DNA of 64,000 nt from Nocardia aurea (GTDB lineage Bacteria > Actinomycetota > Actinomycetes > Mycobacteriales > Mycobacteriaceae): the NCBI RefSeq assembly GCF_003123685.1, contig NZ_QCYJ01000127.1, positions 558,001-622,000 on the forward strand. Direction: 5' to 3'. The notes under the pieces were generated by a model. That model had not been told where the DNA came from, made no database searches, and was given only the letters and a program-made list of their open reading frames with translations. Both the position numbers and the translations under genes were made by a program. Each line of letters opens with the position of its first letter. The stretch's first letter is position 1. Shown in pieces: positions 26,071 to 34,561 of this stretch.

Positions 26071-27063
26071 GTGGATACCACATCGACCCCCGATGCCGCG
26101 CGGCACCGGCGCTGGGCGCTGCGCTCGGCCTTGCGTGCCGCCCGATTCCTGATCGCCGCGGCGGCATTGGCGACGGCCATGATCCTGTCGGCCTGCGGTG
26201 ACTCCGATCCACTGGCCGCCGACGGCGATTGCTCGGGCGACACCCTCATCGTGGGGTCTGCGAATTTCCCCGAATCGGAGACCATCGCCGAGATCTACGC
26301 GGAAGTGCTGCGCGTCAACGGTTTCACCGTCGAAACCCGGCTGAACATCGGCAGCCGCGAGGCCTACATCCCGGCGCTGCGTCAATGCGCGATCTCGGTG
26401 ATCCCGGACTACACGGGCAATCTGCTGCAATATCTGGACAAGAACGCGACGGCGACCAGCGCCGCCGACGTCGATGCCGCGCTGGTCACCGCCCTCGGTT
26501 CCGATCTCGTCATCGGCACCCCGGCCCAGGCCCAGGACTCCGACGCCGTCGTGGTCACCAAGGCCACCGCCGACCGCTGGAATCTGCGCACCATCGCCGA
26601 TCTCGCGCCTCATTCGGCCGAAATGAAATTCGGAGCTCCCGCCGAATTCCAGGAGCGCGCGGGCGGACTGCCCGGATTGAAGAAGAACTACGGACTCGAT
26701 ATCGCCGCGAACAATTTCGTGCCGCTCGCCGACGGCGGCGGTCCCGCCACGGTCCGAGCGCTGGTCGAAGGACAGGTGACCGCGGCCGATATCTTCACCA
26801 CCTCCCCCGCCATCACGCAGAACAACCTGGTGGTGCTACAGGATCCGAAGAACAATTTCCCCGCGCAGAACGTGGTGCCGCTGTTCAACGCGGCCAAGAA
26901 ATCCGACAGGGCGCTCGCCGCGCTGAATGCCGTCTCCGCGAAATTGACGACGCGGGAACTGCTCGCGTTGAACGAGGCCGTTTCGGGGACGAGCAAGACC
27001 GAACCGAAAGCGGCGGCGGTGGCGTGGGTGAACGCCATGGGACTGAACAAGCCCCTCGGCTAG
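26071..27063 (+). CDS. Glycine betaine/choline ABC transporter substrate-binding lipoprotein
   Basis: A 330-residue binding lipoprotein of the OpuAC/ProX class. The signal peptide (RFLIAAAALATAMI) ends in the lipobox LSAC. The mature part begins LIVGSANFPESETIAEIYAEVL and contains PDYTGNLLQYL and QNVVPLFNAAK, all family hallmarks. The GTG is preceded by GGAAGG at 6 nt, which fixes the start. It is the first gene of an operon with the ATPase and two permeases and would capture betaine-like osmolytes outside the cell. Confidence 0.88.
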   Translation: MDTTSTPDAARHRRWALRSALRAARFLIAAAALATAMILSACGDSDPLAADGDCSGDTLIVGSANFPESETIAEIYAEVLRVNGFTVETRLNIGSREAYIPALRQCAISVIPDYTGNLLQYLDKNATATSAADVDAALVTALGSDLVIGTPAQAQDSDAVVVTKATADRWNLRTIADLAPHSAEMKFGAPAEFQERAGGLPGLKKNYGLDIAANNFVPLADGGGPATVRALVEGQVTAADIFTTSPAITQNNLVVLQDPKNNFPAQNVVPLFNAAKKSDRALAALNAVSAKLTTRELLALNEAVSGTSKTEPKAAAVAWVNAMGLNKPLG

Positions 27064-27161
27064 TTCGGCTCGAACACCGGGAGTTCGCGACGACGGACGC
27101 GAGAGCCGCGCGTCGCGGGTGGAACCGAGCGCCGAAAGACAGGATTACCAGGAGATACCGT

Positions 27162-28307
27162 TTGTCCGATATCGAATTTCGCGGTATCAGCAAGATCTAT
27201 CCGGACGACACCCGTGCCGTCGACGATCTCGACCTGAATATCGAATCGGGTTCACTCACCGTGTTCGTCGGTCCCTCCGGCTGCGGCAAGACCACGTCGA
27301 TGCGGATGATCAACAGGATGATCACGCCGACCTCGGGGGCGATCACCGTCGACGGCGTCGATATCTCGACGGTGGATCCGGTGACATTGCGCCGCGGTAT
27401 CGGATATGTCATCCAGAGCGGTGGGCTGCTGCCGCATCGCACGGTGCTCGACAATGTCGCGACGGTCCCCGTGCTTCGCGGCGATTCACGCAGGGCAGCG
27501 AGGGCCGCCGCGCTGGAGGTGCTCGACCGGGTCGGGCTGGATCGCGCTCTGGCACGGCGATATCCGGTGCAGCTGTCGGGAGGGCAACAGCAGCGGGTCG
27601 GGGTGGCGCGGGCACTGGCCGCCGATCCGCCGATCCTGCTGATGGACGAGCCGTTCAGCGCGGTCGATCCGGTAGTGCGGGCGGAACTCCAGAGTGAAAT
27701 GCGAAGACTACAGGCGGAATTGCGCAAGACGATCGTGTTCGTCACCCACGATATCGACGAGGCGATCACCCTGGGCGATCGCCTCGCGGTCTTCGGTCGC
27801 GGCGGCGTCCTCCAGCAGTACGACACACCGCGACGTGTACTCGCCCGGCCCGCAACCGATTTCGTCGCGGAGTTCGTCGGTCGCGACCGCGGCTATCGCG
27901 GCCTGTCGTTCCGCACCGCCGCCCATGTTCCCGTACACGAGATCCGGACCGTCCGCGCCGACGAGGTCGCGGACCTGCGGCCCGCACCGGGCGAATGGGT
28001 GCTGGTGGTCGACGCGGCGGACCGGCCGTCCGGGTGGATCGATATCGCCGGTGCGGCGGCGGTGCGCGCCGGAACCTCTCTCGCCGAGAGCATGTCGGCT
28101 GGCGGGTCGCTGTTCGCTCCCGGCGCGGATCTGCGTCAAGCGATGGACGCCGCCATCTCCTCGCCGTCGGGAATCGGTGTGGCGGTAGATGATTCCGGCG
28201 CGGTCCGGGGCGGGGTGCGGGCGAGCGACGTCGTCCGGGTTCTGGCCGAACAGCGTGCGTCCGAAGACGCCGAACGCCACGGGCTCGCCCCCGACGGTGT
28301 CGAATGA
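27162..28307 (+). CDS. Osmoprotectant ABC transporter ATP-binding protein (OpuAA/ProV type)
   Basis: A 381-residue ATPase. It shows Walker A GPSGCGKTTSM (about 35-45), LSGGQQQRVGVARAL, Walker B LLMDEPFSAVDP and the H-loop FVTHDIDEA. A C-terminal region of about 130 residues resembles the CBS/osmosensing part of ProV-like proteins. The start is the rare TTG at 27162, chosen because GGAGA (27151-27155) is correctly spaced and the protein begins SDIEFRGISKIY. It follows the binding-protein gene by 98 nt and energises both permeases. Confidence 0.9.
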   Translation: MSDIEFRGISKIYPDDTRAVDDLDLNIESGSLTVFVGPSGCGKTTSMRMINRMITPTSGAITVDGVDISTVDPVTLRRGIGYVIQSGGLLPHRTVLDNVATVPVLRGDSRRAARAAALEVLDRVGLDRALARRYPVQLSGGQQQRVGVARALAADPPILLMDEPFSAVDPVVRAELQSEMRRLQAELRKTIVFVTHDIDEAITLGDRLAVFGRGGVLQQYDTPRRVLARPATDFVAEFVGRDRGYRGLSFRTAAHVPVHEIRTVRADEVADLRPAPGEWVLVVDAADRPSGWIDIAGAAAVRAGTSLAESMSAGGSLFAPGADLRQAMDAAISSPSGIGVAVDDSGAVRGGVRASDVVRVLAEQRASEDAERHGLAPDGVE

Positions 28308-28326
28308 GCACGGTCCGAGGTTGTCG

Positions 28327-28986
28327 ATGCGCTATCTGATCGACAATTTCTCCGTCGTCATGGGTTTCACCCGAACCCACGTGTATCTGGCGTTGGTGCC
28401 GTCGCTGATCGGATCGGTGATCGCGATTCCGGTCGGCGCGTCGGTTCGCCGGGTGCGGTGGCTGCGTCGGGCCACCGTGACCGTGGCGAGTCTGGCCTAC
28501 ACGGTGCCGTCGCTGGCCCTGTTCGTCATCATCCCGCCGCTGGTCGGCATCTCGACGATCGATCCGCTCACGGTGATCATCGCCCTGTCGGTGTATTCGA
28601 CCGCGCTGCTGGTGATCGCGGTGCCCGCCGCACTGGATTCGGTGGCGGCCGATGTCGTCGACGCCGCCGACGCCATCGGATACGGCCCGCTGCGTCGCAC
28701 CCTCACCGTCGATATGCCGCTGGCAGTCCCGGTTTTCGTCGCGAGTCTGCGGGTCGTCGTGGTCGGCAATATCGCGATGGTGTCGGTGGGGGCGCTGATC
28801 GGGGTCGGCGGTCTCGGCAAACTGTTCACCCAGGGCTATCAGCGCGACTATCCCGACGAGATCGTCGCGGGCATCATCGTGACGCTCGCGCTCGCGCTGA
28901 TCTTCGACCGCGCGGTCTATGCCCTCGGTCGACTCGCCACGCCGTGGACGCGGACGAGCGGACGCACCGCGAAGGGCGACGTATGA
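28327..28986 (+). CDS. Osmoprotectant ABC transporter permease 1
   Basis: A 219-residue inner-membrane protein with about five or six helices. The binding-protein-dependent transport motif, the EAA-like loop that contacts the ATPase, reads DAADAIGYGPLRRTLTVDMPLAVP. The ATG has GAGG 6 nt upstream and lies 19 nt after the ATPase stop. Its own stop overlaps the next permease start (ATGA). The two permeases form the heterodimeric channel. Confidence 0.9.
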   Translation: MRYLIDNFSVVMGFTRTHVYLALVPSLIGSVIAIPVGASVRRVRWLRRATVTVASLAYTVPSLALFVIIPPLVGISTIDPLTVIIALSVYSTALLVIAVPAALDSVAADVVDAADAIGYGPLRRTLTVDMPLAVPVFVASLRVVVVGNIAMVSVGALIGVGGLGKLFTQGYQRDYPDEIVAGIIVTLALALIFDRAVYALGRLATPWTRTSGRTAKGDV

Positions 28987-29696
28987 GTCTTTTCCTCGAC
29001 GCCTGGACCTATCTCACCGACGGCGCGAACTGGGGCGGTCCTGCCGGTATCGGAACCAGGATCGCGCAACATCTCTGGTACAGCGCCCTCGCGGTCGGCG
29101 CCTCGGCCGTGGTGGCGGTGCCGCTGGGACTGGTGATCGGGCATACCGGTCGGGGTGCGGCGCTGATCGTCGGCTTCGCGAATTCGATGCGCGCGCTGCC
29201 CACCCTCGGACTGCTCACCTTTCTGGTGCTGATGCTCGGCCTCGGCCTGATCCCGCCGCTGCTGGCACTGGTCACCGTCGGCGTTCCGCCACTGCTGGCG
29301 GGCGCGTACGCGGGTATCGCGAATGTGCCCGACGACGTGGTCGACGCCTCGCGCGCGGTCGGCATGACCGAACGCCAGATCCTGTTCCGCGTCGAGATCC
29401 CCAATGCCATGCCGATTCTGCTCACCGGCCTGCGCGGGGCGACGTTGCAGGTGGTCGCCACCGCGACCATCGCCGCCTACGTCAACCTCGGCGGTCTCGG
29501 GCGCTACATCTTCGACGGCATCGGCCTGTACCGCTACGACCGCGTGCTGGTCGGCGCGATTCTCGTCGCGGTGCTCGCGATGGCGCTCGACGGCATCCTG
29601 GCCATCGCGGTGTGGGTGAGTGCGCCGGGCACCGGTCGACTGCGCCGTGGACTCGCGCCGGTCACCGCGGCGAATTCGATCCGGCCCACTTCGTAG
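28983..29696 (+). CDS. Osmoprotectant ABC transporter permease 2
   Basis: A 237-residue permease, paralogous to the preceding one. The EAA-type loop reads DASRAVGMTERQILFRVEIPNAMP, and GGLGRYIFDGI follows. It starts at an ATG overlapping the previous stop by 4 nt and is the last gene of the four-gene uptake operon. A 42-nt perfect palindrome follows. Confidence 0.9.
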   Translation: MSLFLDAWTYLTDGANWGGPAGIGTRIAQHLWYSALAVGASAVVAVPLGLVIGHTGRGAALIVGFANSMRALPTLGLLTFLVLMLGLGLIPPLLALVTVGVPPLLAGAYAGIANVPDDVVDASRAVGMTERQILFRVEIPNAMPILLTGLRGATLQVVATATIAAYVNLGGLGRYIFDGIGLYRYDRVLVGAILVAVLAMALDGILAIAVWVSAPGTGRLRRGLAPVTAANSIRPTS

Positions 29697-29718
29697 CGAG
29701 GCCGGTCCGCACCCGAAA

Positions 29719-29760
29719 ACGGGAGCGCTCCGGTCCGAATTCGGACCGGAGCGCTCCCGT
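29719..29760. terminator. 42-nt perfect palindrome, bidirectional terminator
   Basis: The 21 nt at 29719-29739 are exactly the reverse complement of 29740-29760, with no unpaired loop and GAATTC at the centre. It lies between the convergent permease and malic enzyme genes, 15 nt before the malic enzyme stop, and can terminate transcription in both directions. Confidence 0.85.
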
Positions 29761-29775
29761 GGAGATTCGAACCGC

Positions 29776-30996
29776 TTACGCGACGCCCTCGGCGCGAGCC
29801 GCGTTCGCCACCGCTTCGGCGACGGCGGGTGCGACACGCGGATCGAGGGGGCTCGGGACGATCTTTTCCGGGCCGAGTTCGTCGGCGACGACGCTCAGGA
29901 TGGCGTCGGCGGCGGCGATCTTCATGCCCTCGGTGATCCGGCGGGCGCCCGCGTCGAGCGCGCCCTTGAACACACCGGGGAAGGCGAGGACGTTGTTGAT
30001 CTGGTTCGGGAAATCGCTGCGGCCGGTGGCCACGATCGCGGCGTACTTGCGCGCCACCTCGGGGTGGATCTCCGGATCCGGGTTGGACATCGCGAAGACG
30101 ATCGACTCCGGGGCCATCGAGGCGATGAGCTCCTCGGCGATCAGACCGGCGGACAGACCGAGGAACACATCGGCGCCCGCCAGGGCCTCGGCCGCGCCGC
30201 CGTTCAGACCGCGCGGGTTGGTGCGCTGGGCCAGTTCGGACTTGACCTCGTTGAGGTCGGTGCGCTCCCGGCTCACGATGCCGCGCGAGTCGAGGACCGT
30301 CACGTCCTTCACGCCCGCGGCGAGCATGATGTTGGTGCACGCGACGCCCGCCGCGCCCGCACCGGAGACGACGACCTTGAGTCCGTCGATGGCGCGACCC
30401 TGGACCCTGGCCGCGCCGTTGAGCGCGGCGAGAACGACGATGGCGGTGCCGTGCTGGTCGTCGTGCATGACGGGGCAGTCGAGCGCCTCGATGACGCGCC
30501 GCTCGATCTCGAAGCAGCGCGGAGCCGAGATGTCCTCGAGGTTCACCGCGCCGAAGCTCGGGCGCAGGCGGATCAGCGTGTCGACGATCTCGTCGACATC
30601 CTTGGTGTCGAGCACGATCGGAATCGAGTTCAGGCCTGCGAACTTCTTGAACAGCGCGGCCTTGCCCTCCATGACCGGCAGCGAGGCGCGCGGGCCGATG
30701 TCACCGAGGCCGAGAACCGCGGTGCCGTCGCTGACGACGACGACCAGGCGGTCGGTCCAGGTGTACTGCTTGGCCATCGACTCGTCTTCGGCGATGGCCC
30801 GGCTGACCTGCGCGACGCCGGGGGTATAGGCGATCGAGAGGTCGCGCTGGGTCTCCAGCGGAGCTGACAGCTCGACCGAGAGTTTGCCGCCGAGGTGGCC
30901 CGCGAAAATCTCTTCCGACGTGATCGAGGAAAGGGAGGTCGGATCTTCGGTGCGGTTCACCGCGGTGGCATTCGGTGCGTCAGTCACAGGTGACAC
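29776..30996 (-). CDS. Malic enzyme, NAD(P)-dependent
   Basis: A 406-residue decarboxylating malate dehydrogenase of the short bacterial type (no phosphotransacetylase domain), converting malate to pyruvate, CO2 and NAD(P)H. The N-terminal malic domain has YTPGVAQVSRAIAED and the metal/lysine segment LPVMEGKAALFKKF. The catalytic region contains HDDQHGTAIV, and the NAD domain SGAGAAGVA. The GTG start has AGGAG 7 nt upstream. It is transcribed alone, opposite to the osmolyte operon. Cofactor preference cannot be decided from sequence alone. Confidence 0.93.
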   Translation of the reverse strand: MSPVTDAPNATAVNRTEDPTSLSSITSEEIFAGHLGGKLSVELSAPLETQRDLSIAYTPGVAQVSRAIAEDESMAKQYTWTDRLVVVVSDGTAVLGLGDIGPRASLPVMEGKAALFKKFAGLNSIPIVLDTKDVDEIVDTLIRLRPSFGAVNLEDISAPRCFEIERRVIEALDCPVMHDDQHGTAIVVLAALNGAARVQGRAIDGLKVVVSGAGAAGVACTNIMLAAGVKDVTVLDSRGIVSRERTDLNEVKSELAQRTNPRGLNGGAAEALAGADVFLGLSAGLIAEELIASMAPESIVFAMSNPDPEIHPEVARKYAAIVATGRSDFPNQINNVLAFPGVFKGALDAGARRITEGMKIAAADAILSVVADELGPEKIVPSPLDPRVAPAVAEAVANAARAEGVA

Positions 30997-31474
30997 GATT
31001 TCACTCCTGCTCGGGTCGGGCTAAACCGGGGGACGGTTACCGCCGGGTACTGAGGTGATAAATGATTCGAACCGCTCATCGAGTGCTCCGGTCGATCAGT
31101 TTCGCATTCCGATCGGGCGCAGGGAACCTGCAGCAGGATATCGAATTCGCGAGGCGTCGCTGATCCGCGAAGCGGAGCCGGAGGGTGTTCCGGGCGGATA
31201 TGCGGTGCGATCCTCGGGGCGCCGCGGTGCGCGGCGGAGAAGATCGTCATCGTTCCCTGACCCGGCGGTGGCAAGGGCGGGAATCCGCAATATTCTGCCA
31301 GCCTCGACAACGACTTGCCAAACCGGTGTGTGCTATACCGGTCGCGCGTCATATTCCGAGGGTAAGGCCCGGGAATTACCCCGAGGTAAGGGGAAACTCG
31401 CACCCCGGCGAACGGGGTCTGTGAGGAGACGCAGCGCGCTCTGCCCGGCGCGGTGAGTCGAGCGGTCGGCGCGC
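30997..31474. other. Long intergenic region (478 nt) upstream of malic enzyme
   Basis: No gene is supportable on either strand. The region serves as leader and promoter space for malic enzyme and as the 3' flank of the FAD dehydrogenase. It includes an imperfect dyad ACCGG/CCGGT around 31322-31342 and a purine-rich stretch near 31355-31400 whose ends (CGAG/CTCG) can pair. I could not match it to a known riboswitch. Confidence 0.4.
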
Positions 31475-33313
31475 TCACAGGGGTAGCGGATCCGCCACGC
31501 CGCCGCGGTGTCCGTCGGCGGGTTCCTCGGTGCCGGGCCGGGCGGTCGGATGCGCGGCGAGGACCGATTCCTGACCCGCGAGCGGCCGGGCGGGCGGTTC
31601 GGAGACCTGGGCGCCGACGGGCTCGCGCGGCGAGACGGCGAGCACCGATTCCTGACCCGCGATCCTGCGGACGTCGGCGGCGTGGAGGTGGTCGGAATCG
31701 TCGCGCGTGTCGGCGCTCTCGGCGACGGTGGACGGTGCGGCGGCGTCGACCCGATTCCACGGCTGGGTCTCCGGGCGCACCCAGACCTCGTCGAGGCCGC
31801 CGGACATCAGCCGCACCCGCCAATCGGCGTCGGGGGCGGGGTGGTCGGTGCGGCGGTGCATACCCCTGGTCTCGGTGCGGGCCAGCGCGCTGTATTTGGT
31901 CCAGCGCGCCACCGCGAGCAGCGCGGCGGCCTGCCTGGCGCGCAACCGACCTGCACCGCGTCCGCCGAGATCGAATTCGGCGCCGGGCCACATCCCGTCC
32001 AGTTCACCGATGCTGTCGCGCAGGCTGCCCGCGCTGCGCCAGTAGCTGCGTCGCAACGGCAGGGTGTGTTCCTGCACCAGACCGACCACCGCGCGCGGAT
32101 CGACGCGCGGCCGATCGTGCAGTCCCGCGCCGGGCACCGGATTCGCGGCCCGGGGTATCCCCCTCGCCACGGCGAATCGGGCCGCGCTCGCACCGGCCCA
32201 GACGCCGGAGGCGAGCGCCCACGCGCCGCCCTGTCCGCCGAATCCGCTGACCGCGCCGGTGATGGCTTCTCTCGTCGTGACGTCACCGGCTCCGTACAGG
32301 CCGGAAACCGTGGTCGCGCAATCGGTTCCGGTGATGTGCAGGCCGCCGGTGCCGCGCACCGTGCCCTCGAGCACCGCCCGCAGCGGAATTCGCCTGGAGC
32401 GGTCGACCACGCCCTGGCGTGACAGCCAGATCCCCACGACCTCGGGCAGGTCTTCGACGGCGGCGTAGACGCGCCTGCCCGCGGCGAGCGCGGCGAACGC
32501 GTCGGTGCCGAGTTCGGCGAGGTCGGCGCCGGATTCGTCGTACACCGTGGGGAAATGCGCGGCCAGTCCCGGCGCCGAACTCGAATGCCGCGCGACCGAG
32601 GGCAGACTCAGGGCCGGGGCCAGGCCGTAGGCGCTGGAGAATTCCATCCCGGACAGTTCGGCGCCCGCCTCCACCGCGAGCAGCAGCCCGTCACCGGTGT
32701 CGACATCGGTGCCGGGTCCGCCGGACAGGAAGGCGCAACCGCCGGTGGCGACCACGACCGCGCCCGCCCGCACGGTCCACGGCAGGTAGCGGTTGTGCGG
32801 TTGCAGCCCGGTCGCTCCCGATACGACACCGTCGCCGTCGGTGAGCAGTTGCAGCGCCGGGTGGTGATCGAGAATTCGGACGCCCGCCTCGCGCAGGCGT
32901 CGGCGCATCCGGCGCAGATAGCTCGCACCGTCGACGCACACCCGCGAGGATTTGCGGTGGGCGTTGCGATCGGTGCCGGGGAATCGGTAGCCCCAGCGCG
33001 CCAACTCGTCGATGCGGCGATATGTCTCGTCCAGGACCATGTCGATCCACATCGGGTCGCCCAGGTCGCCGCCGTGCGCGCAGGCGCGGCGGACGGCGTC
33101 GTCGCGGGCGGGGCCGGGCGGCATATTCCAGAGCGCTGTCATTCCGAAGGCGGTGGGACCGCTGGATCCGCAACGGGCCTTGTCGACCAGGATCACTCGC
33201 GCGCCGGACGTGGCGGCCGAGACAGCGGCCCAGGCACCGGCGGGGCCACCGCCGAGAACCAGAACTTCCGCTTCCAGATCACCCACAAGAAGAAATATTC
33301 GGCCACTATTCAC
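31475..33313 (-). CDS. FAD-dependent dehydrogenase (fumarate reductase/succinate dehydrogenase flavoprotein fold)
   Basis: A 612-residue flavoprotein. The dinucleotide-binding motif LVLGGGPAGAWAA lies at residues 18-30, VDKARCGSSG follows, and the second FAD contact GLYGAGDVTTREAITGAVSGFGGQGGAWA lies near 340-370. The fold is that of aspartate oxidase, fumarate reductase and AprA flavoproteins. The C-terminal tail (about 540-612) is low-complexity and carries two copies of AGQESVLA, encoded by a 25-nt repeat. Its partner and substrate are not evident. It is downstream of the small membrane protein and the PHP gene on the same strand. The start at GTG 33313 is uncertain. Confidence 0.8.
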   Translation of the reverse strand: MNSGRIFLLVGDLEAEVLVLGGGPAGAWAAVSAATSGARVILVDKARCGSSGPTAFGMTALWNMPPGPARDDAVRRACAHGGDLGDPMWIDMVLDETYRRIDELARWGYRFPGTDRNAHRKSSRVCVDGASYLRRMRRRLREAGVRILDHHPALQLLTDGDGVVSGATGLQPHNRYLPWTVRAGAVVVATGGCAFLSGGPGTDVDTGDGLLLAVEAGAELSGMEFSSAYGLAPALSLPSVARHSSSAPGLAAHFPTVYDESGADLAELGTDAFAALAAGRRVYAAVEDLPEVVGIWLSRQGVVDRSRRIPLRAVLEGTVRGTGGLHITGTDCATTVSGLYGAGDVTTREAITGAVSGFGGQGGAWALASGVWAGASAARFAVARGIPRAANPVPGAGLHDRPRVDPRAVVGLVQEHTLPLRRSYWRSAGSLRDSIGELDGMWPGAEFDLGGRGAGRLRARQAAALLAVARWTKYSALARTETRGMHRRTDHPAPDADWRVRLMSGGLDEVWVRPETQPWNRVDAAAPSTVAESADTRDDSDHLHAADVRRIAGQESVLAVSPREPVGAQVSEPPARPLAGQESVLAAHPTARPGTEEPADGHRGGVADPLPL

Positions 33314-33337
33314 CCGGCCGCAACTATTACACGACGA

Positions 33338-33604
33338 TTAGCCCCACCATTGTGTCCAAAGCAATATTCCCGTGACCACGAAAACAACCGCGGAACCGGT
33401 AAAGGCAGCGAAACCCCGACGCCTATCCGAAAAAACTTGAGCGACAACGGCTGTCACGGACGCGAGCACATGCCATACGAGGGATTCCCCGCCCGGCCCG
33501 GGGAAATCGCGTCTGCTCGCGATGAAGGCGGATCCGATCACCACGAGGGCCAGCACGACGGTTCCCGCGGCCACCACGCCGCTGAGCCAACGAACGACTC
33601 TCAC
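33338..33604 (-). CDS. Small three-helix membrane protein
   Basis: An 88-residue protein with hydrophobic helices near 7-27, 43-58 and 68-85, and an Arg-rich cytoplasmic segment (SDRRRG). The start overlaps the PHP gene stop by 4 nt, so the two are coupled. I do not recognise the family and propose no function. Confidence 0.75.
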   Translation of the reverse strand: MRVVRWLSGVVAAGTVVLALVVIGSAFIASRRDFPGPGGESLVWHVLASVTAVVAQVFSDRRRGFAAFTGSAVVFVVTGILLWTQWWG

Positions 33605-34467
33605 CGGACGATCACCGGCACACCCGTGGCCTTACCGACGAGCTCCTCGAACTGCGCCGGGTCGGTGGTGAATTCGCCCAGGCGGATGGTCTTGTTCGCA
33701 CCGTGGTAGTCCGACGACCCGGTGGTGAGCAGCCCGAGCTCGGCCGCCAGACCCGCCAGCACCTCCCGATCGGGGTCGGCGTGGTCGGGATGGTCGACCT
33801 CCAGTCCGCCCAGTCCCAGCTCGGCCAGCTCGCGGATGTCGTCGACCGCGAGCAGCCGCCCGCGCTTCCTGGCCCTGGTGTGCGCCAGCACACTGACCCC
33901 GCCCGCCGACGCGATCATCTCCACCGCGCGACGCAACGGAGTGTCGGCCTTGTCGACGTAGTACGGCCCGCTCGGCGCGAGCAGCCGGGTGAACGCGGAT
34001 CCGACGTCGGGCACCACCCCGGCCTCGACCAACGCCCGTGCCAGGTGCGGACGCCCCGCCGACGCACCGGCCGAGTCGAGCACCGCGTCCGGATCGATGG
34101 GGAGGCCGTCCTCGCGCATCCGTTCCGCCATCGCCCGCAGCCGCTCGACGCGTTCGGCGCGCAAACGCTCGCGTTCCTCGGCGAAACCGCGGTCGGCGGG
34201 GTCGAAGAGATAGGCGAGCAGGTGCACCGGCACCGGCCAGCCGTCCTCGCCGAGCCCCACGCACGACATCTCCATGCCGCGCACCAGGCTCAACCCGTCG
34301 GGTAGCGCCTCCACCGCTTCGGCCCACCCGGACGTGGTGTCGTGATCGGTGAGGGCGACGACATCCAGGCCGTCCGCCGCCGCTTTCCGCACGAGTTCGG
34401 CCGGTGTGTCGGTACCGTCGGACGCGTTCGAATGGGTGTGGAGGTCGATGCGCACGTCTCCAGTCAT
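33601..34467 (-). CDS. PHP-domain phosphoesterase (RNase AM / TrpH-like)
   Basis: A 288-residue metal-dependent phosphoesterase. The PHP metal motifs are DLHTHSNASDG (His10, His12), LTDHDTTSGW, the glutamate in RGMEMSCV, VLAHTRARKR and the late SSDYHG. Relatives remove 5' nucleotides from short RNA or hydrolyse 3',5'-nucleoside bisphosphates. It is the first gene of a three-gene set with the small membrane protein and, 25 nt further on, the FAD dehydrogenase. It is divergent from corA. Confidence 0.88.
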   Translation of the reverse strand: MTGDVRIDLHTHSNASDGTDTPAELVRKAAADGLDVVALTDHDTTSGWAEAVEALPDGLSLVRGMEMSCVGLGEDGWPVPVHLLAYLFDPADRGFAEERERLRAERVERLRAMAERMREDGLPIDPDAVLDSAGASAGRPHLARALVEAGVVPDVGSAFTRLLAPSGPYYVDKADTPLRRAVEMIASAGGVSVLAHTRARKRGRLLAVDDIRELAELGLGGLEVDHPDHADPDREVLAGLAAELGLLTTGSSDYHGANKTIRLGEFTTDPAQFEELVGKATGVPVIVR

Positions 34468-34561
34468 ACAGTGCGCGATCTCCGACGGTTGTGGTCAGGC
34501 CCCGGACAGAGCGACCCGGTCTCGAGCGGGCCCGTCGCCGATGCCGACGTAGCATCGGCGG

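Noticed and set aside
31322..31400. A riboswitch in the malic enzyme leader.
   Set aside because: Some pairing is possible, but no known aptamer consensus could be matched on the minus strand.
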